Shown: in pieces, positions 16,621 to 25,477 of the stretch
How the letters are laid out: every line of letters starts with the position of its first letter
Position numbering within the stretch: the stretch's first letter is position 1
Assembly: GCA_913055785.1 (NCBI GenBank)
Contig: CAJXLJ010000002.1
Span: forward strand, 62,001 to 126,000
Direction: 5' to 3'
Length of the DNA stretch: 64,000 nucleotides
Source of the DNA: an uncultured Parvularculaceae bacterium
GTDB lineage: Bacteria; Pseudomonadota; Alphaproteobacteria; Caulobacterales; Parvularculaceae
Position numbers and translations under genes: made by a program
Notes under the pieces: generated by a model
Told to the model about the DNA's origin: nothing
Seen by the model: the letters and a program-made list of their open reading frames with translations, nothing else
Database searches by the model: none

Positions 16621-17442
16621 GTGTCCGGCTCGTCTCAAATCGTCATCAAGAAAGTAAAAAAAGTGACGGGCGACGGCCATCACGGCGGCGCCTGGAAAGT
16701 CGCTTATGCGGACTTCGTCACGGCGATGATGGCGTTTTTTCTCCTCATGTGGCTCCTCAATGCAACAACAGAGGATCAGCGAAAAGGCATCGCCGACTAT
16801 TTCAATCCCGCCGTTCCAATCAGCCCGGTATCAGGCGGGGGAGCGGAATTACTGCATGGCGCCACGATTTTCGCTGAAGACACGCTCGCCAAGAACGGCA
16901 CTGGCGGCGCCAACACCGGCCGGTCGCGCGAACACGATCCGGAAGCGAACGTGCTGAAACAGACGGATGAGGAACAGCAAAACCAGGCGCTTCAGAAACT
17001 GCAGCAAGAATTGATGGAGCAGATCAATTCCGATCCGTCCAGCGGCCTCGCCAAACACATCCAGACAAAGGTGACGCCGGAAGGCCTGGTTATCGAGCTT
17101 GTCGATACGGACGGCAGCCCGCTTTTCGAAAAAGGGTCGACGAAATCATCGCCGACCATGGACGTATTGCTCACGATCGTGTCCAACACTTTGTCAATGG
17201 TGGTAAACAAAGTGTCAATTGTCGGGCACACCGATGCTTACGCCTACGCCAATCCTGAAGGCTACAGCAATTGGGATCTTTCTACCGGCCGCGCCAACGC
17301 CGCACGCCGCATCATGGTGAACGCCGGCTTTCCCTCTACTCAAATCAGTGAAGTAGCCGGCAAAGCGGACACCGATCCGCTGGTTGACGATAAATACGCT
17401 CCCCAGAACCGGCGCATATCCATCACGATCAAACGATCCTGA
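16621..17442 (+). CDS. motB: Flagellar stator protein MotB
   Basis: 273 residues from a GTG start. A basic cytoplasmic N-terminus leads to the single membrane helix AYADFVTAMMAFFLLMWLL, with Asp31 as the ion-binding aspartate. The plug and linker region comes next, then an OmpA-like peptidoglycan-binding domain (VSIVGHTDAYAY; LSTGRANAARRIMVNAGF; NRRISITIKRS). With MotA (28781) it would form the proton-type stator. It is unusual in being separated from motA by about 12 kb and heading the hook operon instead. The CtrA-like box just upstream probably drives motB and possibly flgE-flgK-flgL-flgI. Confidence 0.95.
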   Translation: MSGSSQIVIKKVKKVTGDGHHGGAWKVAYADFVTAMMAFFLLMWLLNATTEDQRKGIADYFNPAVPISPVSGGGAELLHGATIFAEDTLAKNGTGGANTGRSREHDPEANVLKQTDEEQQNQALQKLQQELMEQINSDPSSGLAKHIQTKVTPEGLVIELVDTDGSPLFEKGSTKSSPTMDVLLTIVSNTLSMVVNKVSIVGHTDAYAYANPEGYSNWDLSTGRANAARRIMVNAGFPSTQISEVAGKADTDPLVDDKYAPQNRRISITIKRS

Positions 17443-17533
17443 TACAGATATTATACTTATTCAAATTTTAATCATTTTGCACGAATGTTCAGACTGCAGT
17501 GTTAACATTAACGCCAATTGAGAGTTGTGAGTT

Positions 17534-18835
17534 ATGGGTCTTTCATCTTCAATGAACGCCGCCGTTATGGGCCTTACCGTCAATTCGACAAAGCTTTCAA
17601 CGATTTCCGATAACATCGCGAACTCGCAAACATACGGCTACAAGCGCGTTGAAACCGATTTCACCAATATGGTGTTGCAACAGGGCAGCGGCGAATACAC
17701 CGCCGGCGGCGTGCGTGTGACGACCTTCAAGGATGTGGCCGCACAAGGCGCCCTCGTCACCACCAGCAACAGCACCGATATTTCCGTCGCCGGCCGGGGC
17801 ATGCTCCCGGTAACGACGACAGCCGGCCTCAGCTCCCAGTCCGGCGACCGCCCGATGCTGCTCACGACGACCGGTTCTTTCTCGTCCGATCAGAACGGCT
17901 ATCTTCGCACCCCAAGCGGGTCCTATCTGATGGGCTGGCCGGCCAACGCCGATGGATCGATAACCGTACCCGGCCGTAACACGTCCGCGGGTCTTGAACC
18001 GGTGCAGATCAGTTCTGATCAGTTCATTACAGCGCCGACCGCCAACATTACGCTCGGCATGAACATCCCCGCCTCCGCGACCAATGCAGGCTCTGACGGC
18101 GCGCCATACGATCTGCCAATAGAATATTTCGATTCCCTCGGCCGCTCGCAGACGCTTTCTCTCTCGTTTACGCCGCAAGTTCCCGCCACCGGCTCCAGTA
18201 ACTCCTGGACCGTTGATATCTACGATCATGCAGGCGACCCGACGACGCCGATCGCCACTTTCGATGTCGTTTTCGACGAATCCACCACCACAGGCGGATC
18301 GCTCCTTTCGGTCACCCCGGGCGCAGGCGCTACATATGACGGAACAAGCGGCTTGATCGGGGTCTCGGTCGCGTCAGGCGATATCGATATCGAAATCGGC
18401 GTACCGGGCAACAGCCTGTTGACGCAGCTCTCGTCGACCTTTGCGCCTGTCGGCGTTCGTTCTGACGGTGCGCCGATCGGCAATCTGAGCGCAGTCGAAA
18501 TCAGCGAAACCGGTATGCTCGAAGCAATCTACGACACCGGCTTCCGCCGCGTCCTTTATCAGATCCCGCTCGCTGACGTGCCGAACGTCAACGGGCTGAC
18601 GGCGCTCGATAACCAGACCTTCGCAGTCTCCCAGTCGAGCGGTGATTTTTATCTGTGGGACGCGGGTTCCGGGCCGGTCGGTACGACAATCGGCTTCTCG
18701 TTGACCGAATCGACCACCGACATCGCCGCCGAACTGACTGACCTGATCCAGACGCAGCGGGCCTATTCGTCCAACGCGAAGATCATCCAGACAGTCGACG
18801 AGATGCTTCAGGAAACCACGAACCTCATTCGCTAG
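17534..18835 (+). CDS. flgE: Flagellar hook protein FlgE
   Basis: 433 residues. The rod/hook N-terminal signature is SSMNAAVMGLTVNSTKLSTISDNIANSQTYGYKRV, quoted here as its two halves SSMNAAVMGLTVNSTKLS and TISDNIANSQTYGYKRV. The C-terminal helix with QRAYSSNAKIIQTVDEMLQETTNLI is the partner coiled-coil segment. The central domain is Thr/Ser/Gly-rich. It polymerises into the curved hook outside the cell. It is 91 bases after motB and 34 before flgK, in the order expected for a hook operon. Confidence 0.95.
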   Translation: MGLSSSMNAAVMGLTVNSTKLSTISDNIANSQTYGYKRVETDFTNMVLQQGSGEYTAGGVRVTTFKDVAAQGALVTTSNSTDISVAGRGMLPVTTTAGLSSQSGDRPMLLTTTGSFSSDQNGYLRTPSGSYLMGWPANADGSITVPGRNTSAGLEPVQISSDQFITAPTANITLGMNIPASATNAGSDGAPYDLPIEYFDSLGRSQTLSLSFTPQVPATGSSNSWTVDIYDHAGDPTTPIATFDVVFDESTTTGGSLLSVTPGAGATYDGTSGLIGVSVASGDIDIEIGVPGNSLLTQLSSTFAPVGVRSDGAPIGNLSAVEISETGMLEAIYDTGFRRVLYQIPLADVPNVNGLTALDNQTFAVSQSSGDFYLWDAGSGPVGTTIGFSLTESTTDIAAELTDLIQTQRAYSSNAKIIQTVDEMLQETTNLIR

Positions 18836-18869
18836 GCAATAAAGCGGCTCCGGCCGGGAACGTTCGAGA

Positions 18870-20324
18870 ATGGGCTTAACATCCGCCATATCAAACGCTA
18901 ATTCCGGTCTGAGCGCCGCTTCGCGTCGCGCCGGCCTTGTCTCAAGCAATATCGCCAATGCGCTGACGCCCGGCTATGTCCGGCGCGACTTGAGCGTCAG
19001 CGAGAATGTCGCTGGCGGCATCGGCGCGGGCGTAAAGGTCAGCGGCGTCAGCCGAGCTATCGACCCTGCAATCACCAACGACCGGCGGGTAGCCGATGGC
19101 ATGGCGCAGCGCGATCAACTGATCTCAACGGCATACGCTACGCTGAGCAACGCGTTGGGCGACCCGGCGGACCCTTACAGCCTGTTTGCACAGTATGAAT
19201 CGTTCGAAACGGCGTTGCGCTCCTTGTCGCAAACGCCCGAATCCCAGCCGATGCAATCGCAGGTCCTCGATGCGGCGAATGCGCTGGTTTTCGGTTTCCA
19301 ACAACTTTCCGTTCAGGCCCAGACCATGCGCCAGAACGCCGATTCTGAAATCGCCAGACAGGTCAGTTTCGTCAACGACGCAGTCAAGCAGATCGAGTCT
19401 CTCAACAATCAGATCAGCACCGGCGGTTCTGGCGGCCGCGACGTCGCGGCGCTCGAAGATCAGCGAAAAGTCCTGATCGACCAGGTTGCCGCCATCATTC
19501 CGGTCAGGGAAGTCGCACGCGACTACGGCAAAGTCGATCTTATCACTAACGAAGGCGTTTTCCTGCTCGCCGGAAAAGCGCGGCCAATCGAGTTTACGCC
19601 TGCCAATATCGTTACGGCGGACGCCACGCTTGCAAACGGCGCGCTTTCCGGTCTCACCGTCGCCGGCGCCGACATTACGCCGGGCGGCGGTTCGCAAGCC
19701 ATCCAGCAAGGCGCCCTCGCCGGTCTTTTTGAAACGCGAGATCGCGTTGGCGTCGATTTTCAGACGAAGATCGACGGACTTGCGCGCGACATGATCGAGC
19801 GTTTCGAAGGAATTGATCCGACGCTTGCCGTAGGCGCGCCAGGACTATTTACCGATGCAGGCGCGGCGTTCGATCCGGCAAATGAAGCAGGGCTCGCATC
19901 AAGAATAACGCTCAACGCAGCCGTTGACCCGGCGCAAGGCGGCTCTTTGTGGCGGTTGCGTGACGGCCTCGGCGCGGCTGGCGAAGGCGCGGCCGGCAAT
20001 GGCGACCTGCTGACTGTCTTGCTGGACGCATTGACGGAAATGAAAAGCATTCCGGCGGGCGCTGGCGTCGAGGGACAGAAAACCGCCGCCTCCGCGGTCG
20101 CCGATGTCTCTTCACTGATCGGCGCCGCGCGTATGACCGCGGAAACGCGGCTCGCGGCCAACATGGCGCGCGCGCAGTCGCTGGAAGAAGCAGAACTCGC
20201 CGTCACCTCCGTGGATACGGACCTCGAGATGCAAAAACTGCTGATCATCGAGCAGGCATTCGCGGCGAACGCTCGCGTTATTCAAACAGCGGACGAGATG
20301 CTCCGGACCTTGTTGGAGATATAA
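18870..20324 (+). CDS. flgK: Hook-filament junction protein FlgK
   Basis: 484 residues. The N-terminus (SNANSGLSAASRRAGLVSSNIANALTPGYVRR, split as SNANSGLSAASRRAGL and VSSNIANALTPGYVRR) is the shared axial-protein helix. The C-terminus (EQAFAANARVIQTADEMLRTLLEI) is the matching helix typical of FlgK. It adapts the hook to the filament together with FlgL, which starts directly at the next base after its stop. Length is at the short end for FlgK, as is common in alphaproteobacteria. Confidence 0.95.
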   Translation: MGLTSAISNANSGLSAASRRAGLVSSNIANALTPGYVRRDLSVSENVAGGIGAGVKVSGVSRAIDPAITNDRRVADGMAQRDQLISTAYATLSNALGDPADPYSLFAQYESFETALRSLSQTPESQPMQSQVLDAANALVFGFQQLSVQAQTMRQNADSEIARQVSFVNDAVKQIESLNNQISTGGSGGRDVAALEDQRKVLIDQVAAIIPVREVARDYGKVDLITNEGVFLLAGKARPIEFTPANIVTADATLANGALSGLTVAGADITPGGGSQAIQQGALAGLFETRDRVGVDFQTKIDGLARDMIERFEGIDPTLAVGAPGLFTDAGAAFDPANEAGLASRITLNAAVDPAQGGSLWRLRDGLGAAGEGAAGNGDLLTVLLDALTEMKSIPAGAGVEGQKTAASAVADVSSLIGAARMTAETRLAANMARAQSLEEAELAVTSVDTDLEMQKLLIIEQAFAANARVIQTADEMLRTLLEI

Positions 20325-21323
20325 ATGAGTAATTTCTCCGTTCCGGATATTCTCTCATTTACGCGCCTGTCTCGCAGCATCGCTGACATTAAATCTCGCG
20401 CCGACACGACCAGAACCGAGGCGGTGACGGGGCGCTATGAAGATTTAACCGCTCAGTTGAAGGGCGACGTCGGCAGCGCGCATCTCCTGCAAAAGGCTAT
20501 CAACGATGCAAAGTCTTATGGCTCTCTCCTGTCGCAGGCGGAGCTGAGAGCGCAAATGACGCAATCTGTTCTGGACAGCGCGTCATCGTCCGCCAATGGC
20601 ATCGGCCCGGCGGCTTTTTCAGCCTTCAGCACCGGCGATGAGACACAGCTTAAAACAATCAGCACGCAAGCCCGCGGCGCGCTCACCAGCCTTTTTTCCG
20701 ATCTCAACACCACGCTCGGCGGAAGAACGCTGTTCGCCGGCGACGCGCCGGACGGTCCGGCCCTGACCGCCCCGGATCTATTCTTCGCCGATATGAACGC
20801 GATTTTCGCAAGCGCGGCCGACGCCGCTGATCTTGAGGCCCAGCTGGACGCCTATTTCGATGATCCGGCGGGCGGATTTGAAACGAATATATATGCCGGC
20901 GGGGACGGCGAAACGCCCAACGTCGAACTGTCGCCAGGCGTTCGCGTCGATATTTCGGCGAAAGCCAATTCGACTGAAATAAAAGCGCTTATGCGCGGGC
21001 TCGCGGAACTCGCCTTTTACGATTCAGCGACCTACGGAGACGCGCAAGACATCGGGCAAGCCGGTGCAGAACGGGTCATGCGGGCGGAAGTCGATCTGAC
21101 CGCGCTGCGCGCCGGCATCGGCGTCAACGAGGCCCGCATCGCTGCGGCGAAGGATCGTTACGCCAACGAGGAAGTCGTCCTCGGCAAGCTTTACAATGAG
21201 AAGACGGCGCGAGACCCTTATGAGGCGGCGTCCGAACTACAACTTCTCGAGAGCCAGCTTGAAGCGTCTTATCTGCTCTCGGTCAGACTTGGGAATCTCT
21301 CCCTGACGAATTTCATGAGGTGA
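20325..21323 (+). CDS. flgL: Hook-filament junction protein FlgL
   Basis: 332 residues, flagellin-like at both ends. The N-terminal part carries RLSRSIADIKSRADTTRTEAVTGR and the C-terminal part AAKDRYANEEVVLGKLYNEK followed by ASELQLLESQLEASYLLSVR. It forms the second junction ring under the filament. Its start abuts the flgK stop, and flgI begins four bases after its own stop, so the hook operon runs on without a break. Confidence 0.93.
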   Translation: MSNFSVPDILSFTRLSRSIADIKSRADTTRTEAVTGRYEDLTAQLKGDVGSAHLLQKAINDAKSYGSLLSQAELRAQMTQSVLDSASSSANGIGPAAFSAFSTGDETQLKTISTQARGALTSLFSDLNTTLGGRTLFAGDAPDGPALTAPDLFFADMNAIFASAADAADLEAQLDAYFDDPAGGFETNIYAGGDGETPNVELSPGVRVDISAKANSTEIKALMRGLAELAFYDSATYGDAQDIGQAGAERVMRAEVDLTALRAGIGVNEARIAAAKDRYANEEVVLGKLYNEKTARDPYEAASELQLLESQLEASYLLSVRLGNLSLTNFMR

Positions 21324-21327
21324 TGCC

Positions 21328-22434
21328 GTGATACGCTTGTTCTTTCTGATTGCCTCATGCGCGCTTTTGCTGCCCTTCCCGCATGCATCCGCCGGGGTGA
21401 AGCTCAAGGACCTGGTCGAAATCGAAGGCGTACGCGGCAACGACCTTGTCGGCTATGGCCTCATTGTCGGTCTCAACGGCACCGGAGACGGCCTTCGCAA
21501 CACGCCCTATACGGAAGAGGCGTTGTCGAGCCTTCTCGAACGGCTTGGCGTCAACGTTCAGGGCGAAGACTTCCGGCCGAAAAACGTCGCCGCCGTTCTG
21601 GTGACGGCCACCCTTCCGCCATTCGCCAGCACTGGCTCGCAGATTGACGTCACTGTTTCGGCGATCGGCGACGCAAAGGATCTCACCGGCGGCATGCTGG
21701 TGATGACGCCTCTCAATGCGGCGGACGGCAAGATCTACGCGGTTGCCCAGGGACCGATCATTGTCAGCGGTTTTTCCGCCAGCGGCGAAGCGGAATCCGT
21801 CACCGAAGGCGTGCCGACCGCAGGCATCATCCCGAACGGGGCGCGGATCGAACGGGAGCTTGGATTTGACTTTAACGGCCTCCAGAACATCAATCTTTCG
21901 CTTCGCGCGCCTGATTTCACGACAGCGGCGCGGATTGAACAAAGCATTAACCAGGCGCTCGGCGGTTCTTTCGCTGCGATGCTCGACTCTGCGACGGTTT
22001 CGATGAAGATGGACCAGCGCTTCCGCTCTCCTGCGCATCTCATCAGCCAGGTCGAGAATATTGAAATCGTTCCGGCGCAAAAAGCGCGGGTCGTGGTCGA
22101 TCAGCGCTCCGGCACGATCGTACTGGGATCGCAAGTGCGCATCTCAAGCGTTGCGGTTGCGCAAGGCAACCTCTCAATCCGGGTGCGCGAGACGCCGGGC
22201 GTGTCGCAACCCAACCCGTTCTCCCGCAACGGCGAGACGATTATCGTCCCGCGCACGGATATCGACATATCAGAATCTGAAGACCGGAAAGTCGCCGTCC
22301 TCGATGAGAACATCACCCTCGCCGACCTGGTCGACGGGCTGAACGCGCTTGGCGTCAACCCCCGCGAGATGATCGATATCCTGAAGTCCATCAAGGCGGC
22401 CGGCGCGCTTCACGCCGAGCTGGTAGTTCAGTAG
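21328..22434 (+). CDS. flgI: Flagellar P-ring protein FlgI
   Basis: 368 residues, GTG start, with a signal peptide (IRLFFLIASCALLLPFPHASAG). The family landmarks are RGNDLVGYGLIVGLNGTGDG, NVAAVLVTATLPPFASTGSQ, IIPNGARIERELGFDF, AQKARVVVDQRSGTIVLG and the C-terminal LVDGLNALGVNPREMIDILK. It builds the periplasmic bushing in the peptidoglycan layer; FlgA (33424) is the chaperone. It is the last gene of the motB-flgE-flgK-flgL-flgI run and converges on fliG. Confidence 0.97.
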   Translation: MIRLFFLIASCALLLPFPHASAGVKLKDLVEIEGVRGNDLVGYGLIVGLNGTGDGLRNTPYTEEALSSLLERLGVNVQGEDFRPKNVAAVLVTATLPPFASTGSQIDVTVSAIGDAKDLTGGMLVMTPLNAADGKIYAVAQGPIIVSGFSASGEAESVTEGVPTAGIIPNGARIERELGFDFNGLQNINLSLRAPDFTTAARIEQSINQALGGSFAAMLDSATVSMKMDQRFRSPAHLISQVENIEIVPAQKARVVVDQRSGTIVLGSQVRISSVAVAQGNLSIRVRETPGVSQPNPFSRNGETIIVPRTDIDISESEDRKVAVLDENITLADLVDGLNALGVNPREMIDILKSIKAAGALHAELVVQ

Positions 22435-22612
22435 ACTATCGGGCTGGGGCCCCTGACCGGTAAACCGGGCGCTCAAGCATGACGCCATTATGCACACTCG
22501 CGCACAGGACAGTCGCGTGAGTTAAGCGCATTCGTTTGAAGGCGGATTACGAGGAAAAGCCGGGCAAACGCTTTGAGCGCTTAGCTGAGCAAAGTGCGTT
22601 GAAGGAAAACGC
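22435..22612. other. Convergent spacer between flgI and fliG with an imperfect inverted repeat
   Basis: 178 bases with no gene. An imperfect inverted repeat with the arms AACGCTTTGAGC and GAGCAAAGTGCGTT lies around 22568-22605. It could act as a bidirectional terminator for the two converging operons. It lacks a clean T-run, so this is tentative. Confidence 0.3.
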
Positions 22613-23749
22613 CTAGTCTTCCCCGCCCTCTTCTTCGATCTCGGGATCGATGAGCGTGATATCGCCGGCGTTGGCAAGTTTGCGAACAGCCACCATGAAC
22701 ATCGCCTGCGCTTTTTCGGCGTCTTCGATGCTGACTTTCTTCAGATCTTCAAGCTGCTCTTCATACTGCTTCGCCATTCGCTGGGAGATGTTCTTGAAAA
22801 TGAACTCAACCGAAGACGGCGCATTCTGCTTGCCGAATTTAACGGCCTGAAGGAAGTCGGCGGTCTCCAGCTCCTTGATCACCATCGAGATGGCATTGCC
22901 AGGCACGCGATCGGGAATATCCTGAAAGGTCAGCATCGACTTCCGCACGCCTGTAAGGATCGAAGGAACGGAGTCGCTGATGAAACCGAGCAGGGATTCA
23001 CGCTTTTCAGAACCGATATTGTTCATCATGGCGCCGATCATCTCGCCGGGGTCTCTTGTTTTGACAGACCGCCGAAGAGGCGACAGAAAATCACGGTCAA
23101 GCGTGTCAGAGAGCACCTTCAGCGCCTCCCGCTTGGCCTGAATGGGCTTTGAAAGCCGCAAGATCACTTGCCGTGAGAGGCCTTCATCGAACAGATCCAG
23201 GATACGGGACGCCTGTTCGGTGCTGATCTTGGAGAGCACCACGGCGACCAGCTGCGGGCTCTGTTTTTCAAGGTATTTCGCAAACGCATCATCCGGCGTG
23301 CGTTCGAGCTTTTCCCAGACGGTCTGTCCGCCGGGCACGTCGATATCATCCATCAGCCTCGTGATGTCGTCTGAGCCAATGAACTGAGACAAGAGTTCTC
23401 TAGTCTCTTCATATCCGCCTTTGATGTCGTTGTTGTCCGTCCCTAAATGCCCGACAAATTCCTGAACAACGCCTTGCAGCACTTCCTTGGGAATGCTTTG
23501 CAGATGGGCGTATGCACGCGCAAAAGAGCGCAGATGCTTGTCTTCGATGCGCTCAATAATCGGACCGGCCGCTTCCGGACCAAGCGCGGCGATGATCAGC
23601 GCAGCTTTCTGCGCTGTAGTCAGATGCGCGCCGGCAGGGCGCGGCTGGACTGCGGGCGGCGCTACACTCGAAGACTCATTCCCGCGTTGCGGCGTTCCCT
23701 GCCCGCCCGGCGACGGAAGCGCAATCGCCTTACTGGTGCTCGCGTTCAT
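22613..23749 (-). CDS. fliG: Flagellar motor switch protein FliG
   Basis: 378 residues; a Pro/Gly-rich 40-residue N-terminal extension precedes the canonical fold. LTTAQKAALIIAALGPEAAG starts FliG-N, the middle has the EHPQ-equivalent region KYLEKQSPQLVAVVLSKIS, and the C-terminal torque helix reads SVEFIFKNISQRMAKQYEEQ. Aligned by eye with E. coli FliG, Lys264 and Arg281 are kept and Asp288/Asp289 are replaced by Glu-Glu, so the charge pattern is kept. It starts within an ATGA overlap with fliP and is the last gene of the leftward fliF operon. Confidence 0.95.
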   Translation of the reverse strand: MNASTSKAIALPSPGGQGTPQRGNESSSVAPPAVQPRPAGAHLTTAQKAALIIAALGPEAAGPIIERIEDKHLRSFARAYAHLQSIPKEVLQGVVQEFVGHLGTDNNDIKGGYEETRELLSQFIGSDDITRLMDDIDVPGGQTVWEKLERTPDDAFAKYLEKQSPQLVAVVLSKISTEQASRILDLFDEGLSRQVILRLSKPIQAKREALKVLSDTLDRDFLSPLRRSVKTRDPGEMIGAMMNNIGSEKRESLLGFISDSVPSILTGVRKSMLTFQDIPDRVPGNAISMVIKELETADFLQAVKFGKQNAPSSVEFIFKNISQRMAKQYEEQLEDLKKVSIEDAEKAQAMFMVAVRKLANAGDITLIDPEIEEEGGED

Positions 23750-24498
23750 GATCCATATCCCTTCACAACGGCGCCCGCAATTTCGACCCAGCCGTTCGCC
23801 AGCACGAAAAACGCCAACTTGAACGGTAACGATACGATAGCGGGCGGCACCATCATCATGCCCATCGCCATCAGGACGGAAGCAACGACGAGGTCGATAA
23901 TTACGAATGGCAGAAAAATAACGAATCCAATTTCGAAAGCATGCTGAATCTCGGAGAGCATGAACGCCGGGATCAGCATGGAAAGCGGCGTCGCGCCATC
24001 CGCCGCCGCAATAGTTTCCGGCCGAACCGTGGTTGAAAGCTTTTCCATGGCGACCGGCGATACGCGGGTTTCCATGAAAGACCGAAACGGCGCGAGGGTG
24101 CGCTCAAACGCCTGCTCTTCCGTAATGTTTCCGTCGAGCAAGGGCTGAACGCCCGCTCCCCAGGCGTCCGAGAAGACCGGTTCCATCACAAAATATGTCA
24201 AAAACAATGCGAGGCTCATAATCAGCATATTCGGCGGCGCCTGTTGCAGACCGATCGCCTGACGCAGGATCGAAAAGACGATCACCATGAACGGCAGGCA
24301 AGTGATCATCATCGCGATTCCCGGCGCGAGGCTCAGGACAGTAACGAGCATGAACAGCTGCACGACCCGCGCGCTGAGGCCGCCTTCAGCATCCAGCGCG
24401 CCTGTAATCGGCGACGCCGCGTGCGCCGGTTCGATCAGAACAGGCGACAACGCCAGCGCGAGAAGCACGATCGCCGCGAGTTTGACGGCAGTCTTCAT
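23746..24498 (-). CDS. fliP: Flagellar export-gate protein FliP
   Basis: 250 residues with a cleavable signal sequence (ending near EPAHA) and four membrane helices. The landmarks are MMITCLPFMVIVFSILRQAIGLQQ, PNMLIMSLALFLTYFVMEPV, and LIPAFMLSEIQHAFEIGFVIFLPF with DLVVASVLMAMGMMMVPP. It forms the core of the type III export channel with FliQ (43554) and FliR (46593), which are encoded 20 kb away. Overlaps of 4 bases on each side couple it to fliN and fliG. No fliO gene is beside it. Confidence 0.97.
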   Translation of the reverse strand: MKTAVKLAAIVLLALALSPVLIEPAHAASPITGALDAEGGLSARVVQLFMLVTVLSLAPGIAMMITCLPFMVIVFSILRQAIGLQQAPPNMLIMSLALFLTYFVMEPVFSDAWGAGVQPLLDGNITEEQAFERTLAPFRSFMETRVSPVAMEKLSTTVRPETIAAADGATPLSMLIPAFMLSEIQHAFEIGFVIFLPFVIIDLVVASVLMAMGMMMVPPAIVSLPFKLAFFVLANGWVEIAGAVVKGYGS

Positions 24499-24890
24499 TC
24501 TTCGTGAAGCTCCGAAATATTCACGACTTCAGTGATGCGAATGCCAAGTTGGCCGTCCTCATCTGGAATTTCCGAAAGCTCGCCGCGCGCAATCACCTTG
24601 TCGCGGACACGCAATTCCACCGGATCGTCTATTTTGCTGTCGAGCGGAAGCAGATAATTCCGGCCCATGGAGAGCAAATCGCCGATAAGCGGCCTTGCGG
24701 AGCCAACAGAAACGACCACTTCGATCGGGACGTTGAAAATCGCTCGTTTGAGCTTGTTGATATCGCCTTCCGAGCGGCGCTCAAGCACCGGCGCTTCGCC
24801 GCTGCTTTTCGCATCTGCGTTTTCTTCCACGCCGACAATTATACCGTCTTCTGGATCAGCGGCTTTCGATGCGGTCTTGGTATTCATCAC
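24495..24890 (-). CDS. fliN: Flagellar motor switch protein FliN
   Basis: 131 residues. A variable acidic N-terminus is followed by one SpoA domain with the family pattern IFNVPIEVVVSVGSARPLIGDLLSMGRNYLLPLD (halves: IFNVPIEVVVSVGSARP and LIGDLLSMGRNYLLPLD) and VIARGELSEIPDEDGQLGIRIT. It makes the lower rim of the C-ring and docks FliH. It overlaps fliH upstream and fliP downstream by 4 bases each (ATGA), so translation is probably coupled across the operon. Confidence 0.93.
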   Translation of the reverse strand: MMNTKTASKAADPEDGIIVGVEENADAKSSGEAPVLERRSEGDINKLKRAIFNVPIEVVVSVGSARPLIGDLLSMGRNYLLPLDSKIDDPVELRVRDKVIARGELSEIPDEDGQLGIRITEVVNISELHEE

Positions 24891-25477
24891 GCGTTCCTTT
24901 TTTCAAACTGGTCAAGCAGGGCGCCAAGATAGATTTCTATCTCTTCAATCGTCTTGCCGAAGTTAACGTCAACGCCAGCCTTCTCCCATGTGATGGAGGC
25001 TTCCATGTCGTTCATCGCTTTATCCGCCTCAATCCTCACGGACAAATCCGTGCGGACAGCTTCGATGCGCTTTTGAAAAGCCGACGCCTGTTTGGGAGAG
25101 AGCGTAAGTATAGCAGCGGAATCCGTCTTTAAAATCGGATGCCGGTTGATTATGGCCGTCAGCTCCTCCGGCAGCGCTTTCTCGGCCAGCGCGGGAAAAA
25201 CCGTATCGATGACGCTCAACAGGGCCTTTGTAAGTTGCGCATTGCCGTCAACAATGTGTTTTTTCAGCGCTTGATCGAGTTTGGCGAGCGCGTTCTCTAA
25301 AAACTCCGTGTCAGATGTCGACTTGCTTTTGGCGGCGGCTTCGCCGGCTGCATATCCAGCAGCGTAGGCCGAGGCCTTTTCCTGCTGCAAGCGGATATCA
25401 AGCGGCTCTGCGCGCCCCGCAGCCTGTACGTCCGGTTCGCTGTCGAATTGCTCCAGAAGCGCCTTCAGGCTGCTCAC
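24887..25477 (-). CDS. fliH: FliH-like flagellar export ATPase regulator
   Basis: 196 residues. The N-terminal half is Ala/Lys/Glu-rich and helical with the small-residue-rich motif AYAAGYAAGEAAAKSK typical of FliH/YscL proteins. The C-terminal half resembles the V-ATPase E-subunit-like domain (LTLSPKQASAFQKRIEAV; SITWEKAGVDVNFGKTIEEI). It would hold the FliI ATPase (41023) at FliN. It sits between fliF and fliN with 4-base overlaps. The call is by position plus pattern, as FliH proteins conserve little sequence. Confidence 0.82.
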   Translation of the reverse strand: MSSLKALLEQFDSEPDVQAAGRAEPLDIRLQQEKASAYAAGYAAGEAAAKSKSTSDTEFLENALAKLDQALKKHIVDGNAQLTKALLSVIDTVFPALAEKALPEELTAIINRHPILKTDSAAILTLSPKQASAFQKRIEAVRTDLSVRIEADKAMNDMEASITWEKAGVDVNFGKTIEEIEIYLGALLDQFEKRNA